Of a DNA stretch of 64,000 bases, positions 8,317-17,496 are shown in pieces. The translations under genes and the position numbers were made by a program. The stretch is taken from contig CAMJML010000005.1 of NCBI GenBank assembly GCA_946407015.1, positions 179,935 to 243,934 on the forward strand, read 5' to 3'. The notes under the pieces were generated by a model that ran no database searches, was not told the DNA's origin, and saw only the letters and a list, made by a program, of their open reading frames with translations. This stretch comes from an uncultured Selenomonadales bacterium. GTDB lineage: Bacteria; Bacillota; Negativicutes; DSM-1736; Dendrosporobacteraceae. Position 1 is the stretch's first letter. Each line of letters starts with the position of its first letter.

Positions 8317-10731
8317 ATGCAAAAAATTGCTCAGGTCTACGTCAATATTCCAACAAAAACGTTAAATAAGGCTTTTTCTTATGTCATACCACCTGACCTG
8401 AATTATGTAGATGTGGGGTGGCGGGTGCTTGTGCCTTTTGGCAACCGTAAGGTTGAAGGCTTTGTCGTTCAGGTTAATTCCGGCCCTGTAGATGATCTGA
8501 AATCAATCATTGAACCTTTGGATGAACAGCCTTGGTTTGACGAAAACATGCTCATAACATCGCAATGGATGAGCCATTATTATTTGTGCAGTCTAGCCGA
8601 GGCCATGCGCTTATTTATTCCTGGGAAATCTGGAATAAAAGCGCAATTGAGTTATCAGTGCTCTGAGACGATACCTTATGAAATGGCAATGAGGATGCTG
8701 GCGTCAAAGCCTGACGAATACTTATTGCTATATCAGGATGTAGCAATCAACGGATTAACCAGCTTACAGCAATTGCAAAAGAAATATCCGGAGCATGGGA
8801 TAAAGATACTAACCTATCTCATTTCCCAAAAGCTAGTTTCTAAACACTATAAGTTGGATAAACAATTAAAGCCGAAATATACGACAATCCTACAATTAGC
8901 GATTGACAAAGAGCAAGCAGTGCATGCCTGCGACCCCCGCAAACCTGCGCAACAACGATTATTAAATGCTTTACTTGAAAAGGGATGTCTTACTCAGGAT
9001 GAATTAAAAGGCCTTAAAATCAGCGCGGATACGATTAACCGGTTAACGGCAGGCGGTATTATAACGGCAAAAAAAGAAAGAATGATGCGCAACAGCTATT
9101 CTAATATGGTGTCAGGTTGCGAAAACATCAACTTGAATTTCGATCAGAAAGCTGTACTGGAAGCGTTGCTTTCTGGCATACAGAGAAAGCATCATCAATC
9201 ATTTTTGCTGCATGGTATCACCGGTAGTGGAAAAACACAGGTCTATATTGAAGCAGTAGCTCAAGTGAGAAGGCATAATCGCCAAGCGATTGTATTAGTT
9301 CCTGAAATAGCCTTAACCAGCCAAATTGTTGCACGGTTCCGGGCAAGATTCCAGGATGATGTTGTTGTTATGCATAGTAAACTGTCGGTGAATGAACGGA
9401 ATGATGCCATACAGCGCTTGCGGATTGGACAAGCCGGGATTGTTATCGGGGCGCGCTCAGCAGTTTTTGCCCCTTTAGATGAATTGGGTATTATTATCGT
9501 GGATGAAGAGCATGAATTTACCTACAAGCAGGAAGAAGCTCCACGGTATCATACGCGTGAGGTTGCATTAAAAAGGGCGCAGCTTGCTTCAGCCATAGTC
9601 GTTTTTGGTAGCGCAACACCTTCTATTGAAACGTATTATGACGCTACCCACAATAAACATACCTTGCTTAGACTGCCGTCCCGTGCTGATGGGGCCCGGT
9701 TACCGGACATTGAACTCGTGGATATGCGTAGTGAGTTAAAGACTGGCAGAAAAGGAGTTATTTCCTCTGCCTTACAAAACCTAATTCGCAATACGATTGA
9801 GCAGGGTGAACAAGTCATTATCTTACTGAACCGGAGAGGGTTTTCTACATTTGTATTGTGTCGTGAATGCGGGTATGTGATTCGATGCAAACAGTGTGCG
9901 GTATCGTTGGTTTATCATAAATCAGGTCAACTCAAATGCCATTACTGTCAGTCATGGGTAAGTCCTCCGGATGTTTGTCCGGCATGCGGCAGCCGCTATA
10001 TTCGCTATTTTGGAACAGGTACACAACGTTTAGAGGATGAATTAGTTAAATTGTTTCCAGATGCCAGGATTGTCCGGATGGATCAGGATACTACTGGCGG
10101 TAAAATGGCTCATGACCGTATTCTGCAGGCATTCTCGAAAGGAGAATATGATATCCTACTAGGAACCCAAATGGTTGCGAAAGGCCATGATATTAAAAAT
10201 GTTACGGCTGTGGGAATTATTACCGCCGACAGTACGTTAAACCTACCCGACTTTAGAAGTGCGGAGCGGACATTTGCTCTAATGACACAAGCTGCCGGAC
10301 GGGCCGGGCGTGGTAATTTAAGCGGAAATGTCATTATTCAAACCTATAATCCGGAACATTATGCGATCATTGATGGTTCAAAGCATGACTATGGTGCGTT
10401 CTATGAAAAGGAAATTGCTTTCCGCAAATCGTTACATTATCCACCCTTCAGCAAAATGACCAAATTGACGGTGAACGCATTTGATGAAAGTGAAGTCCGT
10501 CGCAAGGCTGAACTCATTGCAGCTGATTTAAAGGCCGCGTGGAGAAATAATAATCGAATCGCTGTTCAAGGGCCTTTTCTTGCCCTCATTGCAAAAGTCA
10601 ATAATTGTTTTAGAATGAATATTTTAATTAAATCAACGGATCATGATGAGGTAAACCAAGAGATTATCCGGCAAAATTTGCATATTCGGCCCGATGTTAT
10701 TGTCGATATTGACCCGTTAAATGTAATGTAA
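8317..10731 (+). CDS. priA: Primosomal helicase PriA
   Basis: 3'-5' superfamily 2 helicase that reloads the replisome at stalled forks. 804 aa from the ATG at 8317. The N-terminal DNA-binding domain starts QVYVNIPTKTLNKAFSYVIP, and Walker A GITGSGKT lies at about 300-307. The DEEH box is followed by the aromatic-rich loop EFTYKQEEAPRYHTRE. Eight zinc-binding cysteines lie in CRECGY..CKQC..CHYC..CPAC. The motif GTGTQRLEDEL and C-terminal helicase motifs follow. An ATG 15 bases earlier (8302) lacks a ribosome site, while GGTGA sits just before 8317. The gene starts the priA-def-fmt-DUF116-rsmB-rlmN run. Confidence 0.96.
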   Translation: MQKIAQVYVNIPTKTLNKAFSYVIPPDLNYVDVGWRVLVPFGNRKVEGFVVQVNSGPVDDLKSIIEPLDEQPWFDENMLITSQWMSHYYLCSLAEAMRLFIPGKSGIKAQLSYQCSETIPYEMAMRMLASKPDEYLLLYQDVAINGLTSLQQLQKKYPEHGIKILTYLISQKLVSKHYKLDKQLKPKYTTILQLAIDKEQAVHACDPRKPAQQRLLNALLEKGCLTQDELKGLKISADTINRLTAGGIITAKKERMMRNSYSNMVSGCENINLNFDQKAVLEALLSGIQRKHHQSFLLHGITGSGKTQVYIEAVAQVRRHNRQAIVLVPEIALTSQIVARFRARFQDDVVVMHSKLSVNERNDAIQRLRIGQAGIVIGARSAVFAPLDELGIIIVDEEHEFTYKQEEAPRYHTREVALKRAQLASAIVVFGSATPSIETYYDATHNKHTLLRLPSRADGARLPDIELVDMRSELKTGRKGVISSALQNLIRNTIEQGEQVIILLNRRGFSTFVLCRECGYVIRCKQCAVSLVYHKSGQLKCHYCQSWVSPPDVCPACGSRYIRYFGTGTQRLEDELVKLFPDARIVRMDQDTTGGKMAHDRILQAFSKGEYDILLGTQMVAKGHDIKNVTAVGIITADSTLNLPDFRSAERTFALMTQAAGRAGRGNLSGNVIIQTYNPEHYAIIDGSKHDYGAFYEKEIAFRKSLHYPPFSKMTKLTVNAFDESEVRRKAELIAADLKAAWRNNNRIAVQGPFLALIAKVNNCFRMNILIKSTDHDEVNQEIIRQNLHIRPDVIVDIDPLNVM

Positions 10732-10826
10732 CAATGAGGATATACAATCGGGCTCGTAGATTTTTCAATGGTAATATGATAGAATTTGTGCAGGATTGTT
10801 AGATTGGGTGTATAGGAGGCTTTTAA

Positions 10827-11279
10827 ATGGCAATCTTAGAAATAAGAAAAGCTGGTGACAAAGTATTAAAGGAACCATGTGCAGCTGTTAGCAAAATTGA
10901 TCGAAAAATTAGGCAGCTGCTTGATGATATGGCTCAGACGATGTATCATGCCGATGGAGTAGGTTTAGCAGCACCACAGGTGGGGGTATCTTTGAGAATT
11001 ATTGTGATTGATGCAGGCAATGGATTGCTAGAGCTCATTAATCCGGTCTTAATTGAGGCTGAGGGCGAAGAAAAAGATACAGAAGGCTGCTTGAGTATTC
11101 CGGGCATTTATGGCGAAGTTGAACGATTCAGCAAGGTTGTCGTTGAGGGGATAAACCGAAATGGCAAAAAGGAACGGATTGTAGGTACCGGCCTGTTGGC
11201 CAGGGCATTACAACATGAAATGGATCATTTAGAGGGAGTTTTGTTTATCGACAAGGCTCAAACTTTATGTAAGAGGTAA
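10827..11279 (+). CDS. def: Peptide deformylase
   Basis: Metal-dependent hydrolase that removes the formyl group from new proteins. 150 aa. All three motifs are intact: GVGLAAPQ at 44-51, EGCLS with metal ligand Cys88, and HEMDH with His130, Glu131 and His134. AGGAGG lies 7-8 bases before the ATG. It is paired with fmt, which adds the formyl group, 6 bases downstream. Confidence 0.97.
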   Translation: MAILEIRKAGDKVLKEPCAAVSKIDRKIRQLLDDMAQTMYHADGVGLAAPQVGVSLRIIVIDAGNGLLELINPVLIEAEGEEKDTEGCLSIPGIYGEVERFSKVVVEGINRNGKKERIVGTGLLARALQHEMDHLEGVLFIDKAQTLCKR

Positions 11280-11285
11280 TGTGAT

Positions 11286-12227
11286 ATGTCAAAATTAAGG
11301 GTAGTTTTCATGGGAACACCTGATTTTGCTGTGCCATGCTTGGACATGCTCATTCAGGAACAATATCATGTTGCTGCGGTTGTAACGCAGCCGGACCGAC
11401 CTAAAGGCCGAGGTCAAAAAATGACTGCATCACCGGTCAAAGAATATGCAATCAAGAATGATTTAATGGTATTGCAGCCAGAGAAGATTAAAACGGCAGA
11501 GTTTGAGAAAATCCTGATCGGTTTAAAGCCAGATGTCATTATTGTCGTTGCATTTGGACAAATCCTATCGAAAACGATTTTGGACATTCCACCGCTTGGC
11601 TGTATTAATGTCCATGCATCTCTGCTGCCTCAATATCGTGGTGCTGCCCCAATTCATTGGGCTGTGATCAATGGTGAAAAAACCACGGGTGTAACAACTA
11701 TGTTTATGGATGTTGGGTTGGATACCGGTGATATGATTCTAAAATCGGAAATACCGATTAGTGATAATGCCATAACAGGCGAAATTCATGACCACTTAAA
11801 GGAAACTGGGGCCAATGTTCTAAAGGAAACGTTAATTTTACTTCAGCAGAATAAAGCACCCCGCATACCACAAGATCATCAGGCAGCCACTTATGCTCCA
11901 CTTTTAACGAAAAAGGTCGAAAAGATTGACTGGGATCGCTCTGCGCTCGAAATCCATAATTTGGTGCGTGGCCTTAATCCCTGGCCAGGTGCCTATTGTC
12001 ATTATCAGAATCGAGTTCTGAAGATTTGGAAAGCTCGTATCCATGATGCTGATGTAGTAACCACAAGACCGGGACGGGTTGTAAGGGTGACGACTGAAGG
12101 CTTGCTCGTTGAAACCGGATGCGGCGTTGTTGAACTACTCGAGGTTCAGCCGGAAAGTAAAAGGCGTATGATGGCCAGGGATTGTGCGTGTGGCTATTGT
12201 ATCAGCACGGGGGAAATCTTTGGGTAA
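11286..12227 (+). CDS. fmt: Methionyl-tRNA formyltransferase
   Basis: Formylates initiator Met-tRNA using 10-formyl-tetrahydrofolate. 313 aa, normal length. The N-terminal formyltransferase domain has MGTPDFAVPCL at the start and the catalytic block NVHASLLPQYRGAAPIHW; the smaller C-terminal tRNA-binding barrel begins near IDWDRSALEIHNLVRGLNPWPGAY. It starts 6 bases after def and its ribosome site overlaps the def stop. Confidence 0.96.
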   Translation: MSKLRVVFMGTPDFAVPCLDMLIQEQYHVAAVVTQPDRPKGRGQKMTASPVKEYAIKNDLMVLQPEKIKTAEFEKILIGLKPDVIIVVAFGQILSKTILDIPPLGCINVHASLLPQYRGAAPIHWAVINGEKTTGVTTMFMDVGLDTGDMILKSEIPISDNAITGEIHDHLKETGANVLKETLILLQQNKAPRIPQDHQAATYAPLLTKKVEKIDWDRSALEIHNLVRGLNPWPGAYCHYQNRVLKIWKARIHDADVVTTRPGRVVRVTTEGLLVETGCGVVELLEVQPESKRRMMARDCACGYCISTGEIFG

Positions 12228-12240
12228 GCAGGTGGAAAAA

Positions 12241-13011
12241 ATGATTGAAGTGGTCTCTCGACCCAAAAAACGATTGTTTCTTGCGCTGATCCTCGTTAGC
12301 TTGCTGGTTACTTGTATTTCGACCTATGGTATTTGGATGGTAAGTTTCCCTGGTTTGGCCAATATCAGTCAATACTTGCCGTTGGTCATTGGCACTATTT
12401 TGCTATTTAGCATTATTGCCATTGCCAGCGGGATTGTTGGAATTATATTTGCCATACTGGGATTTCCAACACTCGGTTTTTTCCAAGGTCCTGCCTGGTC
12501 GGCAATTAATCTTTTGTTTCCTCTAGCCATTCGAATTGGTAAGTTATGTGATTTGGATCAGGAAAGAATTGAACGTTCTTTTATTGAGGTCAGCAATCAT
12601 TTGATCAGACGAAAAAGCGTAAAAGTCAGCCCTGAAAAGTTATTGATTCTTACTCCACATTGTATTCAACGGGAAACTTGCCCTTATAAGATTACTAGAA
12701 ATGTGGATAATTGTAAGGTATGTGGTAATTGTCAAGTTGGTGAAATTTTACTGCTCTCGAGACGCCTGGGATTTCACTTTGCGGTTGTGACGGGCGGTAC
12801 TTTGGCCCGCAAGGTGATCAAAACTTTACGTCCCCATGCGGTTTTGGCTATTGCATGTGAACGAGATTTAACAAGTGGTATTCAGGATGTATATCCGTTA
12901 CCGGTGATTGGTGTATTGAATGAAAGACCGTATGGTCCTTGTTGTAATACCAGGGTTGATATGCAGGCTGTTGAGCGTGCAATAAGAGAGTTTTTGTCTG
13001 AGAAAAAGTAG
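12241..13011 (+). CDS. DUF116 membrane protein with cysteine clusters
   Basis: 256 aa protein of the DUF116 family, function unknown. Two hydrophobic spans lie at about 11-31 and 45-75. The cytoplasmic remainder carries the family's cysteines: TPHC, ETC, NCKVCGNC, ACERD and GPCCNT, a pattern suited to a metal or Fe-S centre. Start: the frame is open from a GTG at 12184 inside fmt, but CAGGTGG precedes the ATG at 12241 by 6 bases, which avoids the 44-base overlap. The place between fmt and rsmB is a recurrent Firmicute arrangement and hints at a translation-related role, which remains unproven. Confidence 0.85.
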   Translation: MIEVVSRPKKRLFLALILVSLLVTCISTYGIWMVSFPGLANISQYLPLVIGTILLFSIIAIASGIVGIIFAILGFPTLGFFQGPAWSAINLLFPLAIRIGKLCDLDQERIERSFIEVSNHLIRRKSVKVSPEKLLILTPHCIQRETCPYKITRNVDNCKVCGNCQVGEILLLSRRLGFHFAVVTGGTLARKVIKTLRPHAVLAIACERDLTSGIQDVYPLPVIGVLNERPYGPCCNTRVDMQAVERAIREFLSEKK

Positions 13012-13021
13012 GTGAGAATGA

Positions 13022-14350
13022 ATGGATGCTAGACAAATAGCATTAAAAGTAGTCAATAGTGTTCATGTTGGCGGTGCATATTCGAATATTGCCTTGGCCA
13101 AAGAAATAAATCGACATAATTTATCGGACCAAGACCGGCGTTTTGTAACTGAACTGGTTTATGGGACCATTAAGTCAGGTGCTACCCTGGATTGGATTAT
13201 TACTCATTATAGCAATCGTCCTCTCCATAAAATGCCACCTATTATTCGTGATATTTTGCGTCTGGGTGTGTATCAAATTTTTTTTCTATCCAAAATTCCA
13301 CACTCAGCTGCTTGCAATCAGGCTGTAGAGTTAGCTAAAAAATACGGACATGCAGGGACCGCTAAATTTGTTAATGCGGTTTTAAGAAATGCTGCCCGTA
13401 GTCCTGAAAAAGCGGTATATCCTGACCCGAAAAAAGATCCGATTCTATACTTAGCTTTAAAATATTGTCATCCCGAATGGCTGGTAAAACGGTGGGTTGC
13501 CAGATTGGGAGTCGAAGCGACCGAGGCCCTGTGTGCGGCAAATAATACCACACCCCCACTATCCATCAGAGCCAATACAATCAAAAATAACCGGACCGAA
13601 CTAGCTGCGAATTTAGCAGCAGAAGGTGTTGTCTTTGAACTATCATCCCAAGTGCCGGAAGGGATTATATGCACGGAGTATCCGGCCCTCGGCAGCTTGG
13701 AATCATTAAAAAACGGGCTTTTTCAGGTTCAGGATGAGAGTTCTATGATGGTTGCGCATGTTCTTGGTCCCAAACCAGGAGAATTTGTTATTGATGCCTG
13801 TGGTGCTCCTGGCGGCAAATCAACGCACATTGCAGCACTGATGCAAAATCAAGGCAAAGTGCTATCAACCGATATTCATGAGCATAAACTGGCTTTAACA
13901 CGTGAAAATGCTCAGCGTCTGGGAATCGGTATTATTGAAACACAGGCATTAGATGCCGTTCAGCTAGGAACATTATATCCCTTGAAAGCTGACAGGGTAT
14001 TGGTCGATGCGCCTTGCTCCGGGCTAGGAGTTCTACGGCGTAAACCTGATTCGCGCTGGCGGAAAAGTGCTGAAATTTTGAAGGACCTGCCTGCTTTGCA
14101 AATGGCAATTTTACAAAGTGCAGCCTGTTGTGTTAAGCCTGGTGGAATTTTAGTCTATAGTACTTGTACCACTGAGCCTGAGGAAAACCAAAATATCATT
14201 GAGCAGTTTCTTGCCGAGAGAGAGGATTTTCAGCTAGAAACTACCGGCGAGTTTTTACCTGTAAAAACGAAAGATAAAATGGTTCAATTCTGGCCGCATA
14301 TAGATGAGGTAGATGGTTTTTTTATTGCTCGTCTAAGACGGACTAACTAG
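13022..14350 (+). CDS. rsmB: 16S rRNA m5C967 methyltransferase RsmB
   Basis: SAM-dependent methylation of a cytosine in 16S rRNA. 442 aa: an N-terminal NusB-like RNA-binding domain (about 1-140), then the Rossmann methyltransferase domain with SAM motif DACGAPGGKSTH. The catalytic cysteine pair lies in DAPCSGLGVLRRKPDSRW and YSTCTTEPEEN. It starts 10 bases after the DUF116 stop and ends immediately before rlmN. Confidence 0.95.
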   Translation: MDARQIALKVVNSVHVGGAYSNIALAKEINRHNLSDQDRRFVTELVYGTIKSGATLDWIITHYSNRPLHKMPPIIRDILRLGVYQIFFLSKIPHSAACNQAVELAKKYGHAGTAKFVNAVLRNAARSPEKAVYPDPKKDPILYLALKYCHPEWLVKRWVARLGVEATEALCAANNTTPPLSIRANTIKNNRTELAANLAAEGVVFELSSQVPEGIICTEYPALGSLESLKNGLFQVQDESSMMVAHVLGPKPGEFVIDACGAPGGKSTHIAALMQNQGKVLSTDIHEHKLALTRENAQRLGIGIIETQALDAVQLGTLYPLKADRVLVDAPCSGLGVLRRKPDSRWRKSAEILKDLPALQMAILQSAACCVKPGGILVYSTCTTEPEENQNIIEQFLAEREDFQLETTGEFLPVKTKDKMVQFWPHIDEVDGFFIARLRRTN

Positions 14351-14359
14351 GTGGAAAAC

Positions 14360-15415
14360 ATGAAAAAAAATATATTTGGTTTATATCGCGAAGAAATTGA
14401 AGCTATTATTACACCGATCGGCTTAGAGAGATATCGTGCTGCTCAGATTTCAGAGTGGATGTATCAGCGGGGCGTTTATTGCTTTCAGGATATGACAAAT
14501 TTACCGCTGCCTAAACGAATGCTCTTGGCCCAAAATTTTACGATTGATACTGCTCATCTGAAGTTGGAGCAACATTCTTCAGATAAAAAAACCAGTAAAC
14601 TTCTACTTGCTTTTGATGATGGGGCAGCTATTGAAACAGTTCTGATGAGGCAGCCGTATGGCAATAGTGTCTGTGTATCCAGCCAGGTGGGGTGCAATAT
14701 GGGCTGCATATTTTGTGCATCAACTTTGCATGGTGCCGCCCGCAATCTTAGTGCAGGTGAAATACTAGCACAGGTTTTATATATCAACCAAATGCTGAAG
14801 CCTGATGATATGACAGTGAATAATATCGTGATTATGGGATCAGGTGAACCCTTAAACAATTATGATCATGTTGTAAAATTTATTCGCTTATGTCATCAGG
14901 AATACTGCTTGAATCTGAGCTATCGAAGCATTACTTTATCGACTTGCGGAATTGTTCCGGCAATTGACCGTCTTGCTGCTGAGGGATTGCCGATTACACT
15001 ATCCATTTCTTTACATGCAACGGATGACAGTACAAGAACAAAACTCATGCCGGTTAATCGGCAATATTCCGTTTCAGAAGTCATTGCTGCAGGAGACCGT
15101 TATAGCAAAACTACCGGTAGACGTGTTACTTATGAGTACACGTTAATTGCCGGCATCAATGACGGTCCTGTACACGCAAAACAACTAGCCGATTTATTAC
15201 GCGGACATCTATGTAACGTCAACTTGATTCCTGTAAATAATGTTCCGGAACGAGGATTACACCGGCCGCCGTTGTCAACAGTTGCTCAATTTGAACAAAC
15301 CTTACTTCATAATAAAATTAATGTGACGGTTCGCAAAGAAATGGGCTCAGATATTCAAGCAGCCTGTGGGCAGCTAAGAAATGAATCATTAAAAAAACCA
15401 TACATTAATCGTTAG
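14360..15415 (+). CDS. rlmN: Dual-specificity RNA methyltransferase RlmN
   Basis: Radical-SAM enzyme that methylates C2 of A2503 in 23S rRNA and A37 in some tRNAs. 351 aa. The 4Fe-4S cluster motif is CNMGCIFC; the methyl-carrying cysteine lies in the C-terminal AACGQL. A GTG at 14351 is also in frame, but TAGGTGG serves as the ribosome site for the ATG at 14360. The last seven codons (KKPYINR) form the 5' arm of the transcription terminator and the stop codon lies in its loop. Confidence 0.96.
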   Translation: MKKNIFGLYREEIEAIITPIGLERYRAAQISEWMYQRGVYCFQDMTNLPLPKRMLLAQNFTIDTAHLKLEQHSSDKKTSKLLLAFDDGAAIETVLMRQPYGNSVCVSSQVGCNMGCIFCASTLHGAARNLSAGEILAQVLYINQMLKPDDMTVNNIVIMGSGEPLNNYDHVVKFIRLCHQEYCLNLSYRSITLSTCGIVPAIDRLAAEGLPITLSISLHATDDSTRTKLMPVNRQYSVSEVIAAGDRYSKTTGRRVTYEYTLIAGINDGPVHAKQLADLLRGHLCNVNLIPVNNVPERGLHRPPLSTVAQFEQTLLHNKINVTVRKEMGSDIQAACGQLRNESLKKPYINR

Positions 15416-15437
15416 CCGATTAATGTATGGTTTTTTT
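15391..15437 (+). terminator. 21-bp perfect terminator overlapping the end of rlmN
   Basis: Arms 15391-15411 and 15417-15437 pair without mismatch around a 5-base loop that contains the rlmN stop codon; the 3' arm ends in a T run. It closes the upstream operon just before a new promoter at 15477. Confidence 0.93.
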
Positions 15438-15476
15438 ATCAGGTGGCAATAATGGGGGTAGGCCAAATGGCGATTT

Positions 15477-15505
15477 TTGACTATAATGGTAACATGGCGT
15501 ATAAT
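15477..15505 (+). promoter_or_regulatory. Near-consensus sigma-A promoter of the fha/prkC operon
   Basis: TTGACT (15477-15482), a 17-base spacer and TATAAT (15500-15505). Transcription would start near 15512, about 25 bases before the fhaA start codon. Confidence 0.85.
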
Positions 15506-15536
15506 ATTCTATATGATTCCAGTGAGGTGTGCAGCC

Positions 15537-16295
15537 ATGACGTTTGTGCGGAATTTGGAAAATTTATTTGAAAGATATATTGAAGGGTTTTTTAATAAAA
15601 AATTTTCTAGTGGCTTGCAACCGCTTGAGATAGCCAAACAGTTAGTTAAAGAAATGAATAGTCAGCGTTCAGTCGGTATTTCGCAGATTTATGTTCCTAA
15701 TGCCTATTCCGTTTACTTGAAAAAAGAGGATTACAACAGGATTGCTCCTTATGGAAGTGCTATCCGGGATGAGCTATCACAATATTTAATTGAAGAGGCT
15801 GAACGGAAAAATTATAAAATTGTAGGGGAACCTATCGTCGATTTATTTATGGATGAAGCATTAGATCGAGAGATTTTCCGTATTAGCAGTTCTTTTACAG
15901 AGCCATTGCCCTGTGATGACAATCATTCTGAGCAGTCTCAATCCTCTGATACACGTGTTTTTGAAAAGATATCTTTTGAACCACAGCATATCCTAACGCC
16001 TCATCCGGTCGCTGCTCTGTCTATTATTGACGGACTGGATAAGGGCATGAAGATCGAAGTATCCTGTAAACGAGTGAACATTGGAAGACGGGAAAGCAAT
16101 GAATTGCCGCTCACCGATATGAATACTTCCCGCTTGCATGCCTATATTATTTATGAAGATGGTACTCATATTTTACATGATGCGAAAAGCTTAAATGGAA
16201 CTTATGTCAATGGCCATCGCATTACTCGTAAGTCACTTTCATCCGGTGACAAGATCAAAGTCGGAAACACCATCATGCTATATGAGGTGACTTAA
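15537..16295 (+). CDS. fhaA: FhaA-like protein (DUF3662 plus FHA domain)
   Basis: 252 aa, same architecture as mycobacterial FhaA: an N-terminal DUF3662 domain (about 1-115, FVRNLENLFERYIEGFF at the start), a low-complexity acidic/serine linker (about 120-145), and a C-terminal FHA domain (about 160-250) with GR at 183-184, SRLH at 198-201 and NG at 220-221 for phosphothreonine recognition. The ATG at 15537 follows GAGGTG by 8 bases; upstream in-frame codons overlap the promoter. First gene of the operon ending in the PASTA kinase, whose phosphorylated sites it presumably reads. Confidence 0.9.
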   Translation: MTFVRNLENLFERYIEGFFNKKFSSGLQPLEIAKQLVKEMNSQRSVGISQIYVPNAYSVYLKKEDYNRIAPYGSAIRDELSQYLIEEAERKNYKIVGEPIVDLFMDEALDREIFRISSSFTEPLPCDDNHSEQSQSSDTRVFEKISFEPQHILTPHPVAALSIIDGLDKGMKIEVSCKRVNIGRRESNELPLTDMNTSRLHAYIIYEDGTHILHDAKSLNGTYVNGHRITRKSLSSGDKIKVGNTIMLYEVT

Positions 16296-16766
16296 GTGCC
16301 GATAAAAATATTGCTTCCCACACTGATCAGTATTATTTTGCAATACAGCATGGTAGTACTGATATACTATTTTTTATTTCGAGTCATTAAAATGATTCAC
16401 TCCGATCTTAAGCAGGTCCGCAGCCCGGCAAGTGTTCAGGCAGTTGCTGGCTGGGAGAGGCAGCCGTCAGAAACTGCCCGGCTTATTGTCATTGATCCGG
16501 GAAATATAGCATTACAGAGTGCAAGTTTTTCTATTCATGAATCATTAACGATCGGTCGGGGAAAATCAAATGATATTGTGATGGATGATGCTTTTGTATC
16601 ACATGATCATGCCTGTATTACAAAGTATAAGCATGATTATTGGTTAACGGATTTGCAAAGTACCAATAAGACCTATCTAAACGAAAAACTCGTTACCGAC
16701 GAGGTTTCGTTACATGAAGGTGATCTGATAAAAATTGGTGCGGTGACTTTTAAATTTGAGAGGTGA
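16296..16766 (+). CDS. fhaB: FhaB-like membrane-anchored FHA protein
   Basis: 156 aa: one membrane helix near the N-terminus (about 8-32) and a C-terminal FHA domain (about 62-155) with GRGKSND at 87-93, VSHDHA at 101-106 and STNKTYLN at 122-129 (the usual glycine of STNGT is lysine). The GTG start directly abuts the fhaA stop, with GAGGTGA inside fhaA as ribosome site. In mycobacteria FhaB links the Ser/Thr kinase to peptidoglycan machinery; the same neighbours here suggest a similar adaptor role. Confidence 0.85.
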   Translation: MPIKILLPTLISIILQYSMVVLIYYFLFRVIKMIHSDLKQVRSPASVQAVAGWERQPSETARLIVIDPGNIALQSASFSIHESLTIGRGKSNDIVMDDAFVSHDHACITKYKHDYWLTDLQSTNKTYLNEKLVTDEVSLHEGDLIKIGAVTFKFER

Positions 16767-16772
16767 CAGGTA

Positions 16773-17495
16773 TTGCTGGTATTTGCAAAGTCAGACATTG
16801 GTCTAATCCGGCAAACCAACGAGGATAGTTATGCTTGTATTCTGCCAGGGCTTTTTTTAGTTGCCGATGGCATGGGCGGGCATGTTGCCGGGGAAGTTGC
16901 CAGCAGCTTGGCGGTAAAAGCTGTCAGTGATTATATCCAGAACCATTTTACCGATGGGTGCAATCGGGAAGCGTTATTGGAACAAGCGATTCTTGAAGCC
17001 AATGAGCTAATATTCCAGATGTCCAAATCGCGAGATGATTGTGCGGGTATGGGGACTACCATCAGCAGTGTGCTCCTGGATGGAGATACCGTCTACTGGG
17101 GGCATGTTGGGGATAGCCGGATCTATATTCTTAGTACGGATGGGCTGCAGCAGGTGACGAGTGATCATTCCTTAGTCTGGGAATTAGTTCAAAGCGGTAA
17201 TATTACAAAAGAGGAAGCCCATTCTCATCCACAAAGGAATATGTTGACAAGGGCTGTGGGAACAAGTTCACAGATAAAAGTTGATACTGGCTCAACGGTT
17301 TGGAGACAGGGCGATTTCATTCTGTTATGTACGGATGGACTTACAAACATGCTTGATGAAGGCAAAATAGAGAGAATTATATCGGAAGATAGATATGACG
17401 GTGAGAAAGCCGTTACTACACTCATTACCGCAGCGAATCAAGCAGGTGGCCATGATAATATAACCGCTATATTACTACAAAATGAGGGGATATAG
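16773..17495 (+). CDS. prpC: PP2C-type Ser/Thr phosphatase (PstP/PrpC-like)
   Basis: 240 aa metal-dependent phosphatase that reverses PrkC phosphorylation. Metal-site motifs: RQTNEDSY, VADGMGGHVAGEVAS, GMGTT, HVGDSRIY, TDGLTNML and GGHDNITA. It is soluble and lacks the C-terminal membrane anchor of mycobacterial PstP. The start is a TTG at 16773 with GAGGTGAC 7-8 bases upstream. The 3' end overlaps the in-frame upstream part of the ftsW reading frame, but the real ftsW start lies 1 base after its stop. Confidence 0.94.
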   Translation: MLVFAKSDIGLIRQTNEDSYACILPGLFLVADGMGGHVAGEVASSLAVKAVSDYIQNHFTDGCNREALLEQAILEANELIFQMSKSRDDCAGMGTTISSVLLDGDTVYWGHVGDSRIYILSTDGLQQVTSDHSLVWELVQSGNITKEEAHSHPQRNMLTRAVGTSSQIKVDTGSTVWRQGDFILLCTDGLTNMLDEGKIERIISEDRYDGEKAVTTLITAANQAGGHDNITAILLQNEGI

Positions 17496-17496
17496 C

